NCBI GenBank assembly: GCA_021803575.1
Contig: JAJZLH010000073.1
Location: 1 to 37,229 of the forward strand
Length of the DNA: 37,229 nucleotides
Source: Bacillota bacterium
GTDB lineage: Bacteria > Bacillota > Sulfobacillia > JAJZYS01 > JAJZLH01
Direction of reading: 5' to 3'
The notes below the pieces were generated by a model. It saw only the letters and a list, made by a program, of their open reading frames with translations. It made no database searches and had not been told where the DNA came from. This document shows positions 7,077 through 13,407 of the stretch, piece by piece. Made by a program: the position numbers and the translations under genes. Position 1 is the stretch's first letter, and the number at the start of each line of letters is the position of its first letter.

Positions 7077-7748
7077 CTAGAGGCGCCCCCTGACCGCGAT
7101 CTCCGCGCCGTTCAGCTCAGAGCCGGCTTCTTTGAGCAGATCTGCGATCAGCTGGGCGAGGCGGGGCGTCTTCACCCAGCGGCCGGCATCGGCGTCTGGC
7201 ATGGCCCTGCGATTGGCCGGCGTGTCGAGGGTGGTCGGCAACAGCGTGATCACGCTCACGCCGGCACCCTTCACCTCTTCGGCCAGGGACCTCAGGTAGC
7301 TGGTCAGCGCCGCCTTGCTGGCGTTATAGGCGGCCTGATTGGCCGAGGCCTTCACCGCGGCGAAGGCGCCGATGCCGATGATCCGCCCGCTCTTCGCCCT
7401 GAGCATGTCAGGCAAGACCTGCCGCACCATCTCGGCGGCAAGGAACAGGTTCAGCCGCACCATGCCCTCCAACTCGGCAGCCGAAGTCTCGAGTACACTG
7501 CCGGCGCGGTAGCCGCCCGCCAGGTGGACCAGCCCAAACACGTCTCCGTGCCGGGCCCGGGCCGCCGCCAGCGCCGCCTCTACCTGGCCAGGGTCCGAGA
7601 GGTCGACCGAGAACTCTCCCCCGGTGCGGCCAAGGCCGCTGACATTGGCGCCTTCAGCCCTGAGCGCCGGCACCACGGCCCGGCCCAGGGCGCCGTCGGC
7701 GCCGGTCACCACCACGTGCCTGCCTGCCAGTTGCCCCTGCTCTGTCAT
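7077..7748 (-). CDS. Short-chain dehydrogenase/reductase family protein, 223 aa
   Basis: Classical SDR fold: TGADGALG cofactor loop (15-22), the D-L-S-D strand near 49-52, LAGG (77-80, for NNAG), Asn100 and YNASK (Tyr141, Lys145). The catalytic serine that normally sits 13 residues before the tyrosine is alanine (Ala128, in GIGAFAA). This suggests weak or altered redox chemistry, or a non-catalytic role. Acidic Asp49 at the adenosine strand would favour NAD over NADP, although the glycine-rich loop is not decisive. ATG at 7748 follows AGGGGGA by 5 bases. The gene is divergent from the PfkB kinase with only 24 bases between starts. Confidence 0.85.
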   Translation of the reverse strand: MTEQGQLAGRHVVVTGADGALGRAVVPALRAEGANVSGLGRTGGEFSVDLSDPGQVEAALAAARARHGDVFGLVHLAGGYRAGSVLETSAAELEGMVRLNLFLAAEMVRQVLPDMLRAKSGRIIGIGAFAAVKASANQAAYNASKAALTSYLRSLAEEVKGAGVSVITLLPTTLDTPANRRAMPDADAGRWVKTPRLAQLIADLLKEAGSELNGAEIAVRGRL

Positions 7749-7772
7749 GCCGGTCCCCCTGTCAGGAGCGTG

Positions 7773-8618
7773 ATGCCAATGGAGATCGCGGTGCTGGGCA
7801 TGGCCGTCGAGGAGACCGCTCAGCTGCCCTCCGGCCAGACCCTCACCACGGTGGGCGGCTCGGCCGTCAACGTGGCGATCGGCCTTCGCCTGTGGGGACT
7901 TCACCCCACCCTGGTGGTGGGCGGCAGCCCGGCAGCTCTGTCGGCACTCCAGGCCAGCGGCCTGTTCGGCCCAGACCTGATCGCCGTGAGCGGGCCGCCT
8001 GCCCGCTCCCTGGTCGAGGTCGGAGCAGATGGCGCCAGTCATGTCGCCTTCGCCGCCACACCGCCGCCTCCCTTCGCCGCGCTGGTGCCCGCCCCCCTGG
8101 TGCTGCTCTCCGGCTTCGACCTGACGGCGGATCCAGAAGGCTTCATGGCCACTGCCCACCGCCTGCGACGGGCCGGATCGGCACTCTGGCTGGACCTGGG
8201 CCCAGCCGCCCGCCAGGGCGAGCTGCTCACGCCCTGCCTGCCGCTCCTGGATGCCCTGTTCATGAACCAGGAGGAAGCGGCCGCCTGGACCGGGCTGAAG
8301 ACTCCCGGCCGCATGCTGGGCCGGATCGCCGTGCCTGAGGTGCACATCAAGCTGGGCCAGGCCGGCTCTCTCGCCCGCCGCATGAGCGAGCGGCGGCGGG
8401 CGCCCGCGCCGCCGGCCCGGGCGGTCGACTCCACCGGTGCCGGCGACTTCTACCTGGCCGGCGCCGCCGCCACCAGACACCTGCCGCTAAGGGCCACCCT
8501 GGCCGCGGCCAACTGGATGGGGTCCCGCGCCACCGAGGTGCCGGGAGCTGGCCTTCACCTGGCGCGGCTGCTCGGCCCCCCTGTCACCTCCAGCGGCTCC
8601 TCCACCACCTGGCCCTGA
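7773..8618 (+). CDS. PfkB-family carbohydrate/nucleoside kinase
   Basis: Ribokinase-like fold. VGGSAVNVAIGL (27-38) is the N-terminal sugar-binding motif and DSTGAGDF (219-226) is the anion hole with catalytic Asp225. At about 281 residues it is slightly short for the family, with a reduced lid, so the phosphorylated substrate cannot be named. AGGAG precedes ATG 7773 by 4 bases and ATG 7779 by 10, so either could be used. Its last 64 bases overlap the end of the convergent mec gene. It is one of only three plus-strand protein genes in the window, and its promoter must lie inside the SDR gene. Confidence 0.85.
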   Translation: MPMEIAVLGMAVEETAQLPSGQTLTTVGGSAVNVAIGLRLWGLHPTLVVGGSPAALSALQASGLFGPDLIAVSGPPARSLVEVGADGASHVAFAATPPPPFAALVPAPLVLLSGFDLTADPEGFMATAHRLRRAGSALWLDLGPAARQGELLTPCLPLLDALFMNQEEAAAWTGLKTPGRMLGRIAVPEVHIKLGQAGSLARRMSERRRAPAPPARAVDSTGAGDFYLAGAAATRHLPLRATLAAANWMGSRATEVPGAGLHLARLLGPPVTSSGSSTTWP

Positions 8619-8971
8619 TCGATCCAGAAGCCGCGCACCTCCGGTGTCTCGGCCCGCAGCGACGCGATCAGGTAGAGGCACCCCGGATAGTGCGCCTCCC
8701 GCACGTCGGTCTGGGACGGCACCGCCGGAGTGGTGGGATGGGAGTGGCCAATCGCCACCAGGCTCTGGCCCGCCGCCTCCATCTGGCGCAGCACAGACAG
8801 GATGCGGGCCGGATCGATGCGATAGGTGAAGGGGCTCTGGTCCACATTGGCACAGGCGTAGAAGCTCATGATCCGCCCCGGCCGGCCGCCGAACAGCCCG
8901 CAGGCCTCGTTCGGCTGCCGCCGCCTTGCCTCGGCCAGAAAGAGGGCGAGCGGCCGGGCCAGCACGATCAC
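8555..8971 (-). CDS. mec: Mec-type JAMM metallopeptidase (CysO-cysteine hydrolase)
   Basis: MPN+/JAMM zinc peptidase. Glu22 in NEACGLFGG, His76 and His78 in GHSHPTT, Ser86 and Asp89 in VPSQTDV give the full E-HxH-x(7)-S-x2-D site. In Mycobacterium, Mec frees cysteine from the C-terminus of the carrier CysO after cysteine synthase has loaded it. Here it directly follows the cysteine synthase, with GTG overlapping its TGA (GTGA), and two genes follow the CysO fusion, so the same role is very likely. It could also process the fused CysO precursor. The 3' end overlaps the convergent kinase gene by 64 bases. Confidence 0.88.
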   Translation of the reverse strand: MIVLARPLALFLAEARRRQPNEACGLFGGRPGRIMSFYACANVDQSPFTYRIDPARILSVLRQMEAAGQSLVAIGHSHPTTPAVPSQTDVREAHYPGCLYLIASLRAETPEVRGFWIDQGQVVEEPLEVTGGPSSRAR

Positions 8972-9879
8972 GCCGGCCCATCCTCCATCAGGCTGAGGTA
9001 GCGCTCGCCGGAGTCCGGGAAGACGGTCACCACCACCGCCCCAGCCGGCAGCTTAAGGCACTCCCGGCGCGCCGCCCAGGCGGCGGCGCCGGAGGACGGC
9101 CCGGCCAGGATGCCCTCCTGCCGGGCCAGCTGGCGGGCGCTCTCCACGGCATCCTGGTCGGAGACGGCCACCACCCGGTCGATCAGGGAACGGTCGAGGA
9201 CCTTCGGCTCGAAGCCGGCGCCGAGTCCGTCGATGCGGTGCAGGCCCGGCCTGCCGCCGGACAGCACCGGAGACCTGGCCGGCTCCACGGCCACGATCCG
9301 AAGGCTGGGCCGGCGCTGGCGGAGGGTGCGGCCGACGCCGGTCAGGGTGCCGCCCGTGCCCACGCCCAGCACCAGGCAGTCCAGTTCCCCGCCGGTGTCC
9401 CGCCAGATCTCCTCGGCGGTGGTGTCCTGGTGGGCCTGGGGGTTGGCCGGGTTTTCGAACTGCCCGACCAGGAAGGCGCCCTCGGCCTGGGCGATCTCCT
9501 GGGCCGCCCATACGGCGCCGCTCATCCCCTCTCTGGCCGGCGTCAGCCGCACCTCGGCGCCCAGCCAGGAGAGCAGGCGGACCCGCTCCGGTGTCATGTT
9601 CTCGGGCATGGTCAGAACCAGCCGGTAGCCGAGCGCCGCTGCCGCCACAGCCAGGCCGATGCCCGTATTGCCGGAGGTGGCCTCCACGATGGTGGCGCCC
9701 GCCTGGAGCCGACCCTCCCGCTCCGCCTGTCGGATCATGGCCACCGCCGGCCGGTCCTTGACGCTGCCGCCCGGATTCAAAAACTCGAGTTTGGCATAGA
9801 GGCGCCCCGCCGGCGCCCAGCGCCCCAGCCGCACCAGGGGTGTGTCGCCGACCGCATCCAGGATGCCCTGCTCCCTCAT
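8968..9879 (-). CDS. cysK: Cysteine synthase, CysK/CysM family
   Basis: PLP fold-type II enzyme that swaps the activated hydroxyl of serine for sulfur. Lys41 in GGSVKDRP binds PLP, TSGNTG (68-73) binds the substrate carboxylate, GTGGT (174-178) binds phosphate and GPSSGA near residue 270 faces the pyridine nitrogen. The loop HRIDGLGAGF and the stretch FENPANPQAH match O-acetylserine CysK types rather than the O-phosphoserine CysM of Mycobacterium. Its place between the CysO fusion and mec nevertheless suggests it can take sulfur from the protein thiocarboxylate. ATG overlaps the stop of the fusion gene (ATGA). Serine donor preference is not decided by sequence alone. Confidence 0.9.
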   Translation of the reverse strand: MREQGILDAVGDTPLVRLGRWAPAGRLYAKLEFLNPGGSVKDRPAVAMIRQAEREGRLQAGATIVEATSGNTGIGLAVAAAALGYRLVLTMPENMTPERVRLLSWLGAEVRLTPAREGMSGAVWAAQEIAQAEGAFLVGQFENPANPQAHQDTTAEEIWRDTGGELDCLVLGVGTGGTLTGVGRTLRQRRPSLRIVAVEPARSPVLSGGRPGLHRIDGLGAGFEPKVLDRSLIDRVVAVSDQDAVESARQLARQEGILAGPSSGAAAWAARRECLKLPAGAVVVTVFPDSGERYLSLMEDGPA

Positions 9880-11300
9880 GCCCTGTCCTGCCAGGCCAGA
9901 TTGCGGTCGCGCCAGGCCAGGAGGCCGCCCTTCAGGTTGGCGGCTCGGATTCCCGCATCGGCGGCCACCAGGGCAGCCACCTGGGACTTCTGGCCGATCT
10001 CGCAGAAAAAGACCACCCGCTTCGCCTCTCGCAGCTGCTCGAGCCGGCCGGAGAGCTCTTCGATCGGCAGGGACACGGCGCCGGGGATGGTGCCGGCGGC
10101 GAAGGCGGCCGCCGGGCGGAGGTCGACCCAGAGGGCTCCCGGCGCAGCCAGGAGAGCTCTCGCCTCTTCGATGTCCACCTCCTCCGCACCGGGGGCGTCG
10201 ACGCCGCGCCGGGGCGGACCGGAGCCGCAGAAGGCGACATAATCTATGAGGCCCTCCTGGCTGGGGTGGTCCCCGCAGAGGGCGCAGTCCGGGCGGCGCT
10301 GCCAGCGGAAGGTGCGGCTCTGGCCGGTGAGGGCGTCCACCACCAACAGCCGGTTGGCCAGAGTCTCGCCGACGCCGAGCAGCACCTTCAGCGCCTCCAG
10401 CGCCTGGATCGAGCCCATCTGGCCGGCCAGTGCTCCGATCACGCCGGCCTCGGCGCAGGAGGGGACGGTACCGGCCTCCGGCGGCGTCGGGAAGAGGCAG
10501 CGGTAGCAGCCCTGGCCCGGCATGAACACCGTGGCCTGTCCCTCAAAGCGGAGGATGGAGGCATCGATCAGAGGCTTTTCGAGCAAGACGCAGGCGTCGT
10601 TGACCAGATAACGGGTCGGGAAGTTGTCCGAGCCGTTCACCACCAGATCGTAGCCGCCGATCACAGTGAGGGCGTTGGTGCTGTCCAGCACCACCGGGTG
10701 GGCGATCACCGCCACGTCGGGGTTGAGCTCCCGGATGAAGCGGCTGGCCGACTCCACCTTCGATCCACCCACGTCTTGGTCGCGGTGCACCGGCTGGCGG
10801 TGCAGGTTGGAGCGCTCCACCAGGTCGCCGTCGACCACGCCGATGGTGCCCACGCCGGCCGCCGCCAGGTAGGTGATGACAGGAGCGCCCAGGCCGCCGG
10901 CGCCCACCACCAGCACCTTGGCCGCCAGCAGCTTGCGCTGCCCGGCCATGCCCAGTTCGGGCAGGATGATCTGGCGCGAGTAGCGCTCCACCTGATCCGG
11001 GCTGAGCAGCCGCATCCCCATGCTGCCGCCGGCCATGGCCGGGATCAGGGCCAGCTCCTCCCCGCCCGCCAGCGGCGCAGCGAGGCCGCCCAGGGTGCGC
11101 ACCTCGGCGTCGTCCACGTAGACGTTGAGGTAGTCCTTGAGCTGGCCGGTGGCGGTAAACAGCTCGTCGCCGAGACCAGGCCTAAGCCGGCACAGTTCGG
11201 CCAGGGCCTCACCGACGGTGGCCCCCTCCACGCTGAGCACGGTCTGGCCGCCGGTGTGCTTGCGGTAGGGCGTGGGCACATAGACGGACACGGTGGGCAT
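9876..11300 (-). CDS. moeZ: CysO-MoeZ fusion: ubiquitin-like carrier, E1-like enzyme, rhodanese
   Basis: One 474-residue chain holds three parts that are usually two proteins. Residues 1-92 are a MoaD/CysO-type beta-grasp sulfur carrier ending in LIPAMAGG. Residues about 100-345 are a ThiF/MoeB adenylating domain, with VGAGGLGAP (132-140), ERSNLHRQ, NGSDNFPTRYLVND, zinc cysteines 265/268 and 339/342, and conserved Cys282. Residues about 375-474 are a rhodanese domain with Cys433 in CEIGQKS. The E1 would adenylate the carrier's C-terminal glycine and the rhodanese would supply sulfur. Because the Gly-Gly is internal (91-92, followed by SMGMRLLS), cleavage must precede that chemistry. The frame is continuous, and GAGGAGG sits 7 bases before the ATG. 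Next genes: cysteine synthase and mec. Confidence 0.9.
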   Translation of the reverse strand: MPTVSVYVPTPYRKHTGGQTVLSVEGATVGEALAELCRLRPGLGDELFTATGQLKDYLNVYVDDAEVRTLGGLAAPLAGGEELALIPAMAGGSMGMRLLSPDQVERYSRQIILPELGMAGQRKLLAAKVLVVGAGGLGAPVITYLAAAGVGTIGVVDGDLVERSNLHRQPVHRDQDVGGSKVESASRFIRELNPDVAVIAHPVVLDSTNALTVIGGYDLVVNGSDNFPTRYLVNDACVLLEKPLIDASILRFEGQATVFMPGQGCYRCLFPTPPEAGTVPSCAEAGVIGALAGQMGSIQALEALKVLLGVGETLANRLLVVDALTGQSRTFRWQRRPDCALCGDHPSQEGLIDYVAFCGSGPPRRGVDAPGAEEVDIEEARALLAAPGALWVDLRPAAAFAAGTIPGAVSLPIEELSGRLEQLREAKRVVFFCEIGQKSQVAALVAADAGIRAANLKGGLLAWRDRNLAWQDRA

Positions 11301-11302
11301 GG

Positions 11303-11692
11303 CTAGACCTCCTCGAAGTAGGGGCGGATCGGACCGTCGTCAAAGCAGCTGCCGGCGGCCAGCTGCATCTGGGCGAACTTCTGGCTGACGCCGGGCATGA
11401 CCAGGTAGTCCAGCCAGCGCACCCGCTCCGTTTCCGGGAGCTGGGCGAGGGCCCCGATGGCGAGGTGGATGGCATCGCCCCCAGGAGCGATGCCGAAGTC
11501 CAGCCGGAACCGGCCCTCGGCCACCAGGCGGCCGGCGGAGTCGGTGCGGTGGGCGCTGACCGCAGGGTCCTGCCGGTAGGCGTCCAGCACCTGGGGGTGA
11601 AACCAGACCGGGAACTGGTGGTAGTTCTCTGGCCCCAGGGCGCGCTTCAGATAGGCGCGCACGAAGGGGTCAAGCGGCACCCTGGCCGCCAT
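11303..11692 (-). CDS. Uncharacterised 129-aa protein in the sulfur operon
   Basis: I do not recognise the family. The protein is soluble, without signal peptide or membrane span. Visible features are an N-terminal helix (DPFVRAYLKRALG), an aromatic-rich turn (ENYHQFPVWFHP), a strand-like RFRLDFGIAPGGDAIHLAI, and a C-terminal GSCFDDGPIRPYFEEV with the only cysteine. ATG at 11692 lies 2 bases past the sulfurtransferase stop, and the gene ends 2 bases before the fusion start, so it is translated as part of the operon. The position between two sulfur-transfer proteins suggests a role as a sulfur-relay adaptor or a sulfur-compound handling protein; this is inference from context only. Confidence 0.8.
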   Translation of the reverse strand: MAARVPLDPFVRAYLKRALGPENYHQFPVWFHPQVLDAYRQDPAVSAHRTDSAGRLVAEGRFRLDFGIAPGGDAIHLAIGALAQLPETERVRWLDYLVMPGVSQKFAQMQLAAGSCFDDGPIRPYFEEV

Positions 11693-11694
11693 CC

Positions 11695-12537
11695 TCAGCT
11701 CTCCAGCCCGCGCTTCACCGCGGTGCCGACCATGCTCCCCCACTCCGTCCATGACCCGTCGTAGCTCTTCACGTCCGGGTAGCCGAGCAGCTCGTGCAGC
11801 ACGAACCAGGTGTGGGCCGAGCGCTCCCCGATCCGGCAGTAGGCGATCACCGGCCCATCGGGCCGGACGCCGTGGCTGGCGTAGAGCTGGCGGAGTGCCG
11901 GCTCCGGCTTGAAGCGGCCGTCCGGCCCGACCGCCTGGGACCAGGGAATATTGACCGCGCCCGGAATGTGGCCGCCCCTTTGCGCCGTCTCGCTGAGCCC
12001 GGGCGGGGCCAGCACCTCCCCGCTGAACTCCTTCTCGCTGCGCACGTCGACCAGGGCGGCTTGGCCCAAGCTGGCGGCCACCTCCGCCTGCAGCGCCCGC
12101 ACGCTCGAATCGGCCGTCGGCACCGGGTAGGTGATTGCGGCCGGGGCCGGAGTCTCGGTGCTGTAAGGCCGGCCTTCCGCCTCCCAGGCCTGGCGGCCGC
12201 CGTCCATCAGCGCGACCTGCCTGTGCCCGTACAGGGTGAGCAGCCAGTAGGCGTAGGCGGCGAACCAGTTGGAGGCGTCGCCGTACAGCACCACCCGGTC
12301 GTCCGGGCCGATACCGGAGCCTCCCATCAGGCGGGCGAAGTCCTCGCTACTGATGATGTCCCGCCGCACCTGGTCCTGCAGGTCAGTGGTCCAGTTCCAG
12401 CCCACGGCACCCTGCAGGTGCCCCGCCGGGTAGAGCGTGGGGTCGACGTCCACCTCCACCAGGCGCACACCCTTGTCCCTGCCGTGTGCCGCCACCCAGT
12501 CGGTCGACACCAGCACCGATGAGCGATCCCTCTGCAC
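11695..12537 (-). CDS. Thiosulfate sulfurtransferase (two-domain rhodanese)
   Basis: A 280-residue tandem rhodanese. The N-terminal domain (about 8-125) is inactive: the active-site position reads YGDASNW. The C-terminal domain (about 145-275) carries Cys234 in CRIGERSAHTW, a loop typical of thiosulfate sulfurtransferases such as mycobacterial CysA-type rhodaneses (SseA/CysA2). It moves sulfane sulfur from thiosulfate to an acceptor thiol. As first gene of the operon it would generate the persulfide used downstream by the CysO-MoeZ fusion. The start is GTG at 12537, a few bases after AGGCGGGG. An AT-rich dyad just upstream may be the operon's control site. Confidence 0.92.
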   Translation of the reverse strand: MQRDRSSVLVSTDWVAAHGRDKGVRLVEVDVDPTLYPAGHLQGAVGWNWTTDLQDQVRRDIISSEDFARLMGGSGIGPDDRVVLYGDASNWFAAYAYWLLTLYGHRQVALMDGGRQAWEAEGRPYSTETPAPAAITYPVPTADSSVRALQAEVAASLGQAALVDVRSEKEFSGEVLAPPGLSETAQRGGHIPGAVNIPWSQAVGPDGRFKPEPALRQLYASHGVRPDGPVIAYCRIGERSAHTWFVLHELLGYPDVKSYDGSWTEWGSMVGTAVKRGLES

Positions 12538-12556
12538 AGCCCCGCCTCTTTTCCTA

Positions 12557-12572
12557 TATTCCGATCCGGATA
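12557..12572 (-). promoter_or_regulatory. Dyad in the promoter region of the sulfur operon
   Basis: TATTCCGATCCGGATA is an imperfect palindrome (6 of 8 positions per half-site) centred on GATC, 20 bases before the start of the sulfurtransferase gene. It lies in the only AT-rich patch of a GC-rich gap, close to a TATAGG hexamer. Size and composition fit an Rrf2-family (CymR/IscR-like) operator, but no regulator gene is nearby, so this is a guess. Confidence 0.3.
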
Positions 12573-12608
12573 CTCAATATTAAGCGCAGGCGGCACCTTC
12601 TGGCAATG

Positions 12609-12623
12609 GCCCGGGTCCCGGGC
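12609..12623 (-). terminator. Hairpin downstream of the RidA-like gene
   Basis: GCCCGG and CCGGGC surround a 3-base loop, 60 bases past the RidA-like stop and just before the AT-rich promoter patch of the sulfur operon. There is no U-tract; it is a plausible separator between the two units. Confidence 0.35.
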
Positions 12624-12681
12624 GCCGGCCACACGGCCCGGTCCGCCCCGGGCCCAGGCGGCGGCGGGCACTGGGCTCATC

Positions 12682-13065
12682 TCAGCAGACGGCTGTAGCC
12701 TCGATCTCCACCAGGAGCCTGGGGTCGATCAGGGCGCTGACCTGCACCATGGTCGTGGCTGGACGGGTGCCCCGGAAGAACTGGGCGTGGGCCTGGCCGA
12801 TCTCCTGCCAGTGGGCGATGTCGGTCACGAACAGCCGGGTGCGCACCACCTGGCTTGGCTTTGCCCCCAGTTCGGCCAGGGCTTGGCCGATGATCTCAAG
12901 GGCCCGCATCGTCTGGGCGTAGGGATCGCCCTCGGCGACCACCTGGTCGCCGGCCATGGCGGTGGTGCCGGACACCTCGATCCTGTCCCCGACCCGGACC
13001 GCCCGGCTGTAGCCGACCAATCCCTCCCAGGGCGAACCGCTCGACACCTCGGTGCGCCTGTCCAT
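12682..13065 (-). CDS. RidA/YjgF family protein, 127 aa
   Basis: Small trimeric-fold protein of the RidA (YjgF/YER057c/UK114) family, some of which hydrolyse reactive enamine/imine intermediates from PLP enzymes. The closing segment TRPATTMVQVSAL, then LVEIEATAV, is the family hallmark. The arginine that binds the substrate carboxylate in canonical RidA (P-A-R-S) is threonine here (P-A-T-T, residues 102-105), which points to one of the subfamilies without imine deaminase activity. ATG at 13065 follows AGGAGGTGG by 6 bases. It is third in the mutY-mazG-ridA run and next to a PLP-dependent cysteine synthase operon, which may or may not be meaningful. Confidence 0.88.
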   Translation of the reverse strand: MDRRTEVSSGSPWEGLVGYSRAVRVGDRIEVSGTTAMAGDQVVAEGDPYAQTMRALEIIGQALAELGAKPSQVVRTRLFVTDIAHWQEIGQAHAQFFRGTRPATTMVQVSALIDPRLLVEIEATAVC

Positions 13066-13107
13066 TCTTCCACCTCCTGGCCAGCTTGGGCGCTTCGGAT
13101 CCCCGGC

Positions 13108-13407
13108 TCAGAAGCGATGGCGGTCGCGGCGCTCCGCCTTTAGGAGTGCCGCCTCGCCAGCCGCCTGCAGGTCGACGCCCAACTGTCCGGCCAGCACCGC
13201 CAGCACGAATAGGACGTCGCCGATCTCTTCGGCCACACCGGCCGCCTGCTCCCCCGGCTTGGGCGCCTTCGGCCCCACCTCGGCGTTCAGGGCCCGGGCC
13301 AGCTCACCGACCTCCTCAGCCAGCCGGGCCAGGTTGGCCAGGGGCGGCCAGGTGCCGCCGTGGGCCTCCACCCAGCGGCCGACCCGGGACTGGTAGTCAT
13401 CAGCCAT
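13108..13407 (-). CDS. MazG-like nucleotide pyrophosphohydrolase, 99 aa
   Basis: All-alpha NTP pyrophosphohydrolase of the short MazG type. The metal-binding acids are in EEVGE (31-35) and EEIGD (60-64), followed by VLFVLAVLAGQLGVD, the usual E-x2-E ... E-E-x2-D pattern. Such enzymes remove aberrant nucleotides or tune the NTP pool. ATG at 13407 follows AGGAGG by 9 bases and overlaps the end of mutY by 8 bases. Pairing with mutY fits a nucleotide-pool and DNA-repair theme. The exact substrate is unknown. Confidence 0.88.
   Translation of the reverse strand: MADDYQSRVGRWVEAHGGTWPPLANLARLAEEVGELARALNAEVGPKAPKPGEQAAGVAEEIGDVLFVLAVLAGQLGVDLQAAGEAALLKAERRDRHRF

Noticed and set aside
4925-7093. 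A 722-codon open frame on the plus strand
   Set aside because: It spans the tRNA-His gene and runs antisense to the GT2-like gene; its translation is Arg/Pro/Gln-rich and low in hydrophobic order, as expected for a shadow in GC-rich DNA.
6852-7772. N-terminal extension of the PfkB kinase frame by about 300 codons
   Set aside because: The extension is antisense to the SDR and GT2-like genes and has no family features; AGGAG before ATG 7773/7779 marks the real start.
12538-12681. SAM riboswitch or T-box before the sulfur operon
   Set aside because: The gap is only 144 bases and contains no S-box core or T-box sequence.
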